A stretch of DNA of 64,000 nt, taken from assembly GCA_902728285.1 (NCBI GenBank), contig CACVBU010000083.1, forward strand, positions 62,001 to 126,000, read 5' to 3'. Position numbers and translations under genes: made by a program. Numbering within the stretch: the first letter of the stretch is position 1; each line of letters begins with the position of its first letter. Below the pieces are notes generated by a model, which saw only the letters and a program-made list of their open reading frames with translations, was not told the DNA's origin and made no database searches. Shown piece after piece: positions 1-9,300 of the stretch. Origin of the DNA: Clytia hemisphaerica (lineage: Eukaryota; Cnidaria; Hydrozoa; Leptothecata; Clytiidae).

Positions 1-3000
1 AGTCAAGCGTTTCCATGGTTAGGTTGACAGCATCTACAGGTACCACTGCACGATTGAATCTGAGATTGCCAGCTTCTTGGATGAGTTGAAAGTTTGATTC
101 CCACAATGGTCTGAGTGTTTCTGGTATAACATCGTCCCAATCCAGTTTGCGTTGGACTAGGTCTTGAAGGTCGATCTTCATGGATGCGACTAGAGGTGAA
201 ACTTTGCCGGTTAGATCGAACATCTCGGCCACTTTTGAAGCACAATGACGACGTGTTAATTTGGAAGGAATGACGTTGACTTGATTCGATGGTTTTTTTC
301 CACGAGACTTCTTCGCGAAGTTCAGGTCACCAATGTTGAGCGAAACCATATCTGATTTGACGTACCACTTGAATCCAGCGATGTGAATCATCTCTCCGTC
401 TTCACTCATGGTGGGTGGAGGATCTTCTCCTGAGAATACGAATCCCTTGAGATTGAATCCACCTCGACTGATGACACGTTCGAGTTGGTCTGCACGAATA
501 TAGGCTGTTTGTCTGTCTTGTTCACCGGTGAGGCAATCATCGACGTAAATATCACGTTTGACGATCTCTTCGATTTCGGGGTAATCATCCTTTGACATTT
601 CAGCTACTCTTCGAAGACCGTATTCAGCTTGGTTTCCTGAAGACTTAACCCCGTATATCAGGGTCTTGACGACTTTTTCTTGAGGGATTTTGGATGGGTC
701 AAGGTTGGCTTCCCAAACGTAGCGTTGATAGCACCAATGAGATTCGTCCAATTTGATGGTGTTATACATCTTCTTGATATCTGTGTGCATAGCGATAGGG
801 TGAATGAAGAATCGGATCAAGACTTCCTGAAGCCTGTTGAGGGTATTCCTCCCTTTAGCGAGAAGATCGTTTAAACTATATCCCGACGATGTTGTTGATG
901 ATGCATCAAAGACAATGCGACAAGGGGTGCTAATGGAATTGCCCTTCCACACTGCTCTCCATGGGATGTAGTGGTGACATTGATGGTCGCTGAGCATCTG
1001 TTGAGTTGACTCTGGTAGATTGCTGACATAGTCGACGTAACCAAGACTCTGAAGCTTAGATTCTGACGTAAGGATATCTTCCTTGTCGCTATGGTTGGAC
1101 GGTTTGTTAAGTTTACGAAGTTGTTGACCAAATACTTTCATGGCGATGTCTCTGTTGTTTGCTAATCTGGTTGATGGATCAGTAATGAAAGGTAGGATAG
1201 CTGAGGTTGTTCGAGTCTCTGGATCGATAGTGACCGACGAGTTGATAAGTGATTGTTCGATCTCTTCCTTGATACTGATTGCTTCTGTCGATTCGTCGTA
1301 TTTACATTGGTTGCAATTGCGGCAATTTGGACAGCGATATGTGATTTCACTGCCTGCTCCTTCGACTTCCTCAAATACTCGCATTGATGTGGATAGATGG
1401 GTGTTGAATCCAAGCAAAGGAACGTCTGATAGTGGAGTTCGAAGTAGTTGATACGTTGATGTGAAGTTGCAGGATGCATGAAAGGGACTGAATGATGGGT
1501 GTGGTCCACCGATGACACCTGATCCCCCACTTGCACTTGTGAAGGATGATTCGAAGATCGACAATCCTGATGGCATTTGATGGATGATTTTTGGAAAGTA
1601 CCTCAAGTATTTGATACCGATCATCATGTGAACGTCGCCACCAATTGATGATGGAAGCTTTGGTAGACATCTTGAATCACCAGACTTGGAGTATGATTTG
1701 ATGATGTCTTTTTCTGCTTCGACGAGCGAAAACGTTGGGAATGTTGACGTGATCTGTTGGATGCAAGGACCAGTTAATGAGGCTATCTCCCCATTGCTGA
1801 GTGGAATGTTGACAACGTAACGTCCAAATGACGATTTTGTGACACTGTTCCCAACACCACCAAGAATGACTGGTGCTGAAGAGTCTTTGATGGCACTGGG
1901 TCCGAGAAGTTTGATTGCGTTTTGACTGACCACGAAATCACTGCAGCCACTGTCGTAAAATATAAGTAATTTGTGTTGATTGATGAGAACTTCTTGCAGC
2001 ATGTAGATACCCCTGTCTCCATGTTGATCGTTTGTTTTGAAGGATGCTGTGTGGAATGACAAGCTTATATTTCTTGTAAAGCTTGGAAGACTTGGACTTC
2101 GGAAGAACCGTTCTTTGAATTTTTCCAGTAGCTCGATATTGGCTGGCTCCTCTTTATGCTCCTCGCAGACCAAGACGTGCTTTCGAACAGGATACTTTCG
2201 ATGTGAAGCGTTGGGACATACGAAATCATGCTGACATTTTCCATCTTTATGCTTTCCAGATGCGGATGCTGCACCTGGAAAGAGACATTGAAAACAGTAT
2301 CCCTTGTCTTTGAGAAGGGAGAGTCGACTTGCAGGTGTGAGTTCTGCAAATTTCTGACAAGTGTAGTATTGAACCAGCTTTGTTCTACCTGGGCCTGATG
2401 AGGCAACATGATCGTTTTCACCAGCTGGGGTTTCACAAAGGGCACACACAGGATTCGAGGTATCAGAGGACATATAAGAATTCGAAAAATGTCCATACCT
2501 CTTATCCCTGGTTTGTTTGGATGGATCCTTTGGTTTGTTATCGTTTGATTTCGACTCATCTCGAAGGAGAAGTTTCTGCTCGCTGATTCTTCGCTCTTTG
2601 GTCAGGAATGATATCATAGTTGTCCAGGTTTCCTTGGGGCTGAGGTTGTGGTCACAGATACTTGATAGGAATCTTGTTGTCCTACCGTCACCGAGGAGGT
2701 TTTGAATGTGGTTAAGTGAGTCGCCATAATACAGGTGTTCTTCTATGTGATGCTTTTCGGCCAAGACTGCCATCTCCTGCATCATGCTTATTAGGTGACT
2801 AATGCCAGAGACAACTTTTTCCGGGTTTTTCTTTGAGATTTCAAGTGATTTGAGTTGAGTGATCTTTTTCTTGAGCATCATCCTGGTGTCACCAAATGCT
2901 TCTTCGAGACGTTTCCAAATTTCGTCGATTGACTCAAGGTTTTTGACCATGGTATATGCTGGATCAGCAAGGTAATTGTTGACCAACAGATCTGGTAGAT

Positions 3001-3727
3001 AGCTCTTGGGAGTTGATGATAAATGAACTTTTTCGAAATTAGAGCGAAAGGTATAATAATCTGATTTGGAATCATATCCAGTGAATTTTTCAAGATGAAT
3101 GTTCAGTTTATTGCGTTTGAATTCTGAGTGTACATCTAGTTCACGATTACTTATTTCAATGCTCAAGTTGTTCATAAAAGTTTGACGTAAAGTGTCTAAT
3201 TTGAAATATCTCTCACCAAGTTGTTTGATTGTGGCTTTGATCAGTGCATTAGTGGTGGATGTTTGGAAACATTCCTTGTAGGAATCTGAAATCTTGTTGA
3301 ACTTTGTTTCGTTTGATGGTATCTCTTTTCGCCAATTCAGGAGTTCGATTGATGCTGAATCAGCAGGGATCCTTTTGAAATTCAGTTCCAGTTCATCGAT
3401 GGCTCCTTTGGCCCACTGCATATTGAATTCCAGTGTTTGTTCTTTGTGCGCGATGAACTCATCGACTCGTTTCTTTTCCTTGGTGACAGTGATCTTGGAG
3501 TTGTATTCCTTCGAGTCCTGTATGTACTTGGTGATTTGATCCAAGCCTGTCTTGATTGTAAGCTGGAGATCGTCCGATAAGGCTTCTCCCGATGACACGA
3601 TTCTGCGTGATTTTGTACGAATTGATTTCCGCATTAATTCGAATTTGGCCAGTAACGACTTGAGGTCCTCTGGTTGTATGTTTTCGAACTTATGTTCGTT
3701 GATGAGATCTGGTATCTCGTCACACAT
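1..3727 (-). CDS. BEL/Pao retrotransposon Gag-Pol polyprotein, 3' part outside the window
   Basis: The minus strand reads open from an ATG at 3727-3725 (MCDEIPDLINEH) to the window edge in every stretch I translated. In order I see: a Gag region with the DUF1759-like LEKFTGYDSKSDYYTFRSNF near 3090; a Cys-rich knuckle (CFQCLFPG, then CQHDFVC) near 2300-2220; an aspartic protease with YDSGCSD near 1955; the Pao-type linker with CPNCRNCNQC near 1315; and reverse transcriptase with PCRIVFDAS near 920 and the catalytic YVDD at 547-536. This order and these motifs are typical of BEL/Pao elements. RNase H and integrase would lie beyond coordinate 1. A second, shorter reading from 3854 (MLLRQTKRVNYKELSS) ends at a TGA just beyond the Gag ATG and looks like a leader ORF. 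Family assignment is firm; intactness of the missing part is unknown. Confidence 0.9.
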   Translation of the reverse strand, partial: MCDEIPDLINEHKFENIQPEDLKSLLAKFELMRKSIRTKSRRIVSSGEALSDDLQLTIKTGLDQITKYIQDSKEYNSKITVTKEKKRVDEFIAHKEQTLEFNMQWAKGAIDELELNFKRIPADSASIELLNWRKEIPSNETKFNKISDSYKECFQTSTTNALIKATIKQLGERYFKLDTLRQTFMNNLSIEISNRELDVHSEFKRNKLNIHLEKFTGYDSKSDYYTFRSNFEKVHLSSTPKSYLPDLLVNNYLADPAYTMVKNLESIDEIWKRLEEAFGDTRMMLKKKITQLKSLEISKKNPEKVVSGISHLISMMQEMAVLAEKHHIEEHLYYGDSLNHIQNLLGDGRTTRFLSSICDHNLSPKETWTTMISFLTKERRISEQKLLLRDESKSNDNKPKDPSKQTRDKRYGHFSNSYMSSDTSNPVCALCETPAGENDHVASSGPGRTKLVQYYTCQKFAELTPASRLSLLKDKGYCFQCLFPGAASASGKHKDGKCQHDFVCPNASHRKYPVRKHVLVCEEHKEEPANIELLEKFKERFFRSPSLPSFTRNISLSFHTASFKTNDQHGDRGIYMLQEVLINQHKLLIFYDSGCSDFVVSQNAIKLLGPSAIKDSSAPVILGGVGNSVTKSSFGRYVVNIPLSNGEIASLTGPCIQQITSTFPTFSLVEAEKDIIKSYSKSGDSRCLPKLPSSIGGDVHMMIGIKYLRYFPKIIHQMPSGLSIFESSFTSASGGSGVIGGPHPSFSPFHASCNFTSTYQLLRTPLSDVPLLGFNTHLSTSMRVFEEVEGAGSEITYRCPNCRNCNQCKYDESTEAISIKEEIEQSLINSSVTIDPETRTTSAILPFITDPSTRLANNRDIAMKVFGQQLRKLNKPSNHSDKEDILTSESKLQSLGYVDYVSNLPESTQQMLSDHQCHHYIPWRAVWKGNSISTPCRIVFDASSTTSSGYSLNDLLAKGRNTLNRLQEVLIRFFIHPIAMHTDIKKMYNTIKLDESHWCYQRYVWEANLDPSKIPQEKVVKTLIYGVKSSGNQAEYGLRRVAEMSKDDYPEIEEIVKRDIYVDDCLTGEQDRQTAYIRADQLERVISRGGFNLKGFVFSGEDPPPTMSEDGEMIHIAGFKWYVKSDMVSLNIGDLNFAKKSRGKKPSNQVNVIPSKLTRRHCASKVAEMFDLTGKVSPLVASMKIDLQDLVQRKLDWDDVIPETLRPLWESNFQLIQEAGNLRFNRAVVPVDAVNLTMETLD

Positions 3728-5069
3728 TTACTTCGATGGCAATGCGTCCTTCATTTACTGAGGTGTTGTGCGGTTGATGATGAGGAGGATCCATTTCGTC
3801 CTCGGATGAACTCAGCTCCTTGTAGTTGACACGTTTTGTCTGACGGAGCAACATGCATTGATTGATTCAAATGAACAGGCGAGTGAGTCAGCTCTGTTTG
3901 AATGTTGTGCACGGAAATAATCTGACAAAGTTTGGAACTTCGATTGAAGTGAAATACGATTGTTCAAACTGAAAATTAAAAATAATGACAAAACTAAGTG
4001 ACGAAATATGACAAAAAAATGACAAGAAAATTGAACAGAAATTGACTAGAAATCTTGAGGAAATTGATCAAATTGACCTTAAAAGTATCATGAAAATCGC
4101 ACAAGAAATCTCTTGAAATATACCAAAATTAATGAAACCTAACTTAAGCTTAAAGAAATTGATTTAAAAATATCAAAAATAATCTAATTCCAGACATCTG
4201 AGCCAAATAGGCTGATGAACAGAAAAACACAGAGAGGCAAAGGCAAAAGCAGAAAGCAACATACCAGGTAGCCAGTATGTGAAAACTGTGAAAAACTGTG
4301 CACAAAAGTTGAGATTTGAATTTGATTTTAAAAGTTAAGACCAAAACTGTCTAAGTCTGAAACTCCATATTTTGATGCAACCACACACAACGCTTCTCAT
4401 AGCTTGATTGATGATTCATGAAAATCGAGAGAGAAAAACGCGTACTTGAATAAAATTGAAAATACTAGATAATTGCCTAAGTGTGAATAAACTAATTATA
4501 TGACAAAAATGATACAAAAGAACTTAAATGACTACGTAGAATTAATTGTCAAGAGACTGAACAGAAAAGTGACGTAAGACCAAGAAACAAAGGACTGAAT
4601 AAAATGACACAAAAGACGCTGAATGAGTTAAATTTTTGACCATTTATATATTAAAACCATCATGCATTACAAAATTACATTTTTCATTTGATTATCTTAT
4701 TATTTTCTTTATCCTTAGAGTAATGAACAGCAAAAATATAATATCAAATAATAGGAGAAGACAATTTTTATAAAATCCATCAATCAAGCAATCACTTGAA
4801 AATCACATTCAGGATTGCTGAACTCAAGTTGCAGACGCAGTAAAAACCAGAAGAGAGAAGAAGCGTAGAAACTAAGAAAACAGAAGAAAGCGGAAAAGAA
4901 GACAAGAATAAACTTATTTTACTAGAAAAATTTTGTAACATACACTTGTTGAAAAAAAAATCATAAAAAGAGGCATAAAATTATAGAAAAAAAAAGAAAA
5001 AAAAGAAAAAAAAGACAAACAAAAAAACAAACAAAAAAAACAAAAATAAACAACAAAAAATAATAAAAA
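3728..5069. other. Non-coding stretch: BEL leader/putative 5' LTR, then A-rich leader of the Helentron
   Basis: No convincing gene. The part next to the BEL Gag start should hold its primer-binding site and 5' LTR, but the partner LTR is outside the window, so ends cannot be set by comparison. From about 4950 to 5069 the plus strand is almost pure A with scattered C, G and T, directly before the Helentron ATG. Short reading frames here (for example minus 4344-4150 and 5165-4914) are low-complexity. Confidence 0.5.
4641..4650 (-). promoter_or_regulatory. Candidate TATA box of the BEL 5' LTR
   Basis: The minus strand reads TATATAAATG here, upstream of the BEL polyprotein on the same strand and about 900 bases before its ATG. 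This is a plausible TATA element inside an LTR, but in such AT-rich DNA a chance match is likely. Confidence 0.2.
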
Positions 5070-6326
5070 ATGCCCACCAAAAGAGCTGATATCAGCCAAA
5101 GTCCCCTGAGGCACGACTATAAACGCCACTACGAAAGTCCACTGAGGCACGACTATAAACGCCACTCGAACTTACAATACTTGCAATGCCAATATATAAA
5201 TAAAGAACCCTTTGCGTACGATACAAGTTTTTTGCTAATTACTCAGCTTATTGTAGATGGAGATGTAGAATTAAATCCAGGGCCAATTAACAATACAATT
5301 AAATCTCCAACAGGAAGGCCAAAAAAGAAAAAGTGTTTTCGAGGAACTCCAAATAACATACATAACGATACTGTGAATCCCCTCAGAGAAAACAAACCAT
5401 TAGGATTGAAAAATCTAGGTCAAAATGTCTGTTTCTTCAATTCAGTCATTCAATCACTATATACTATTGATAGCTTCCGCGAATTTGTTATAACTCTTGA
5501 TACCAATGACTCCAGTACTTTAGCAATCAAAGACTTATTCTTAACAATAGAAAGCTCTGAATCTCCCATAGAAACATACGAATTCATAAAGTCTATAGTA
5601 CTACCAGGCTACGATTATAGACAACGAGAACAATTTGATGCTCAAGAGTGTGTAAATTCTATTTTGAACCATGTGTATCAAGTTCATTTTAATGAAATTC
5701 CTGCAGACAATTCATTTCGAGTGTCATTTTTGGAATGTCAAAGATGCAATAATCCTTCTGAACGGACAGAATACTATAATATGTGTCGGATTCAATTTCC
5801 CAGTCCTTTTAGTCCTGATAATTCGATGAAAAATTTAATTGAGAAATTAACTAATGATCCTTACGGTGAACTTATTGAAGACTACGTATGCTTAAATTGC
5901 TCAATAAGAACAAATGTCACAAAAAGTAGAACCCTATTTAATGTTTCTGATGCCTTGATCATTCAACTTGTAATTTTTTGCTATGATCAAACCACTGGAC
6001 GCTTGAAGAAATTAGTTCCAAATTTAAATATTGAAACAGAAATAGAAAACGTTCTTCTCGGGACACTTGAATTACAAGCAATTGTTTATCATCACGGTGA
6101 TACACCTGATAGTGGTCATTATACATCTGTTGTAAAATATAATGAACAATGGTATTCAGTAAATGATGACCATGTTACCGTTATTAAAGGTGATGAGTTT
6201 AACTGCAAAATTAGTGATAAAATAGTTCCATACGTATTGATTTACAAGAAATGCAATCAAGAAATTGATTCTTTGCCGCTGAACTCCGATAATAACATTA
6301 GTGACCAAACCTCTAGTGAAGATTGA
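5070..6326 (+). CDS. Helentron ORF: 2A-like peptide plus ubiquitin-specific protease (C19) domain
   Basis: A 418-residue frame from ATG at 5070. Residues 11-34 are two copies of a 12-residue repeat (SPLRHDYKRH core). Residues 63-72 are DGDVELNPGP, a full match to the 2A ribosome-skipping consensus, with the skip expected before Pro72. From about residue 110 a USP fold follows: Cys box GLKNLGQNVCFFNSVIQSLY, CxxC pairs (CQRCNN and CLNC) as in the USP zinc ribbon, and the His/Asp box SGHYTS ... WYSVNDDHVTVI. The catalytic Cys, His and Asp are all present, so an active deubiquitinase is possible. The frame ends at TGA 6324-6326, yet the same frame stays open through the Rep protein, so this may be the first part of one polyprotein. 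Helentrons are known to carry cysteine proteases (OTU type); a USP is the less expected choice. Confidence 0.85.
   Translation: MPTKRADISQSPLRHDYKRHYESPLRHDYKRHSNLQYLQCQYINKEPFAYDTSFLLITQLIVDGDVELNPGPINNTIKSPTGRPKKKKCFRGTPNNIHNDTVNPLRENKPLGLKNLGQNVCFFNSVIQSLYTIDSFREFVITLDTNDSSTLAIKDLFLTIESSESPIETYEFIKSIVLPGYDYRQREQFDAQECVNSILNHVYQVHFNEIPADNSFRVSFLECQRCNNPSERTEYYNMCRIQFPSPFSPDNSMKNLIEKLTNDPYGELIEDYVCLNCSIRTNVTKSRTLFNVSDALIIQLVIFCYDQTTGRLKKLVPNLNIETEIENVLLGTLELQAIVYHHGDTPDSGHYTSVVKYNEQWYSVNDDHVTVIKGDEFNCKISDKIVPYVLIYKKCNQEIDSLPLNSDNNISDQTSSED
5099..5170 (+). repeat. 36-bp coding tandem duplication
   Basis: Two adjacent copies of a 36-base unit, each holding GAGGCACGACTATAAACGCC, in frame with the USP ORF and producing two 12-residue repeats ahead of the 2A motif. 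Confidence 0.85.
5256..5285 (+). other. 2A-like ribosome-skipping motif (DGDVELNPGP)
   Basis: Codons 63-72 of the ORF starting at 5070 encode DGDVELNPGP. The invariant D-V-E-x-N-P-G-P core is complete and is preceded by a hydrophobic stretch (SFLLITQLIV), as usual in working 2A peptides. Translation would be expected to release a roughly 71-residue leader and restart at Pro72, freeing the USP and anything downstream. The match is seen directly; activity is inferred. Confidence 0.8.
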
Positions 6327-9300
6327 ATTTTCATTGAAAGCTCAGAAATTCCCAATACTTTCAAAATTGAATCAAAGTTAGTTGCAACCGACACAAATAA
6401 ACCTAAAGAGATAAATACAAATGACAAGTTGAATTATATTGATTTTTCTATTAATCAATCATCAAATATTCAAACAGAAAAAATGATGAAAAATGCCCTC
6501 CTCAAAGAATTAGAAAATCAAGAACGTAAAGTCACGACATCGAAAAACAAACTAGAGTCTGATAATATTAGGTCTACTCCTGTCAAAAGGAAGCGAAATT
6601 TCAAAGCTGCGTCAAAAAAGACTGCAATGAAAAAAGCCAGGTATAATCTCGATGATGTCAAAAAAGAGCTTTTTCAAGACACTGATAGAAAACGAAAGAA
6701 AGATATGAGGGATAACCAAGAAGAATTTGAGAAAGAAAATGTTCGTAAATCTGATAAACTAAGAAAAACAAGTTTGAGGAAAAATCAAAGCAAATTAGAC
6801 AAAGCAAAAGTTCGAATATCTGACCAATTAAGAAAGGAAAATTTGAGAAAAAATCTAGACGAATCAGACAAAGCAAAAGTTCGAAGATCTGACCAATTAA
6901 GAAAGGAAAATTCGAGAAAAAATCTAGACGAATCAAAGACAACAAAATACCGAAAATCTGCTTCAAAAAGAATGGAAAATTTGAGAAAAAGTCAAGACGA
7001 ATCAAAGAAAACAAAAGACCGAAAATCTGCTTCAAAAAGAATGGAAAATTTGAGAAAAAGTCAAGACGAATCAAAGAAAACAAAAGACCGAAAATCTGCT
7101 TCAAAAAGAATGGAAAATTTGAGAAAAATTCAAGACGAATCAGACAAAGCAAAAGTTCGAAGATCTGACCAATTAAGAAAGGAAAATTTGAGAAAAAATC
7201 TAGACGAATCAGACAAAGCAAAAGTTCGCGAAAAAGATAAAACGAGGAAAGAAACTTATCGGCTTCTAAATAAATCAGAAAGGAAAAAAGAGTTTGATAA
7301 AGTACAAGGCAAAAGTATGGTTGACCCATCGATCACCCTAACTAAAGCATTTGAAATCGTTCAGCAAGATTTTGAGTGTGCTATAAAAGAAGGCCCAACA
7401 AATAAATGTCATATTTGCATAAAATGGGAGTATAAAGGAAACGGTAAAAGATTTCTCCACAAAGAATATGAAAATTTGACCATGTTTGAATTGTGTGATG
7501 TATGTAATACTGATTGCGATTCTGAAAAAATTTACTGGATTTGCCACTCATGTGATAAAGCCATAAAAAAAGAGCAACTCCCTGTACAAGCACAAGCCAA
7601 TAATCTCCAGTTATCACCAAAACTTCCAGAGTTGGAGGAATTATGTCCAATAGAAATGATGCTAGTTTCCCAAATAATTCCGTTTATGTTCATTGTACCA
7701 AAGCATAAAGGAGGACAGCAAGGTTTAAAAGGACAGTGTGTAATGGTACCAGCAAATCTTGACAAAATTCAGAAGGTTTTACCTAGAGTTTGCTATGACG
7801 AATTTTTGATTTCACTTGCTCTAAAACGACGTCTTTCTGATAAAAGTTCAGTCAACAAACAAAACATACGACCTGCTTTTGTAACAAAAGCATTGCAAAA
7901 AGTCAATAAATTTTATGAAAATGTTGCACCAAATTCTAGATGGGAGGATGAAAGTTTACGATCAGACCCAGAATTATGGTCACTTTTAACTGATAAGAAT
8001 GCTCAACCTCAGGAAGATGAAAGCGATAGTGATGATAACATTGAAGGAAATGATCACAATCTTGAAAGACAAATGAAAAATAGTAATTCCTCTCAACCAA
8101 CTTTGTTATATGATATTGATGGTGCAACGATTTCTTCAGATAACGCTATCGATATTGCTCACCAACAATCTACTACTGAGATAACATCTGATCAAGTCGT
8201 CAATATTGCTCCCTGTGAAAATGAAATACCAGTATCATTTTATTCGGAACCTGATTGGGAAGCTCTTGCATATCCAGCCCACTATCCTGATGCAAAAAAT
8301 TATTTTAATTCTCCGAGAGATAAGAACATAACCCTATCAAAATATATTCATACTCGATTGAAATCCTCAGATGATCGATTCGCTTCAGATCCACAATATA
8401 TTTTTAGTTCGTTGAATTGGATTGAAAGCTCTAATGTTGCTAGTGCAATTAGTTTCTCACAACAAAAGCATTTTCAAAGTGATATATCAGCAGGTAGATT
8501 AATGAACCCTAATAATGTTAGGCAAATGATATCGGATGATCAAATTTTTCAAAATTCTTTCAAAAATATAAGAGGAACTCCACAGTGGTGTCATAATATG
8601 ATGCTAGATGTTTTAGCAAAATGTCGAGTTTACGGACCAAGCACATATTTTCTCACGTGGACTGCAGCGTTATTCAAATGGACTAATATTATCAAAGTAG
8701 TTGCTACACAATACGGAGAAAATCTAAGTGATGAAGATGTGAATAGGATGGACTGGAGTCAAAAAATTCAATATTTTAAAAGAAACCCCGTGACAGTTGC
8801 CAGACAAATTGACCATGTTTTTAATAAGGTTTTCCCGAAAATGCTCATGAATGGTATGCATCCAATAGGACAAATTTTAAACTATGATGATCGCAGAGAA
8901 TTCCAACACCGATCAGGTCTAGAACATGTTCATGCTCAAATTCATATTAAAGATGCCCCTGTAATTGACGAAAATGACAGTAGCAAAGACAATCAAGTTA
9001 TTGATTTTATCGACAGATACATTACATGCTCATTACCAGACAAAGAGGAATATCCAAAACTTTACGAATTGGTGAATACTGTACAAAAACATCATCATAC
9101 AACAACCTGTAGAAAGAAAAGTGGATCGAGATGTAGATTTAAAGCTCCATGGCCACCATGTGAAGAAACCCAAATCATTCGAGGAAAACAAATCGACAAA
9201 AACGATTATAAAGCAAGTAAAAAAATCTTAGATAAAGTTCTAGATGAAATAAATAATTGCAATAGTGACCTGCAAGATGTTACCCTTGATGATTTGTTGC

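Noticed and set aside
2065..2559. Minus-strand 164-residue frame and other frames in 1-3700
   Set aside because: Shadow frames of the BEL/Pao polyprotein, which lies in the frame containing YVDD and YDSGCSD.
6658..7329. Minus-strand frame of 223 residues, Leu/Phe-rich
   Set aside because: It is the antisense of the Lys/Arg-rich coding repeats of the Helentron Rep protein; the repeat pattern is explained by the plus strand.
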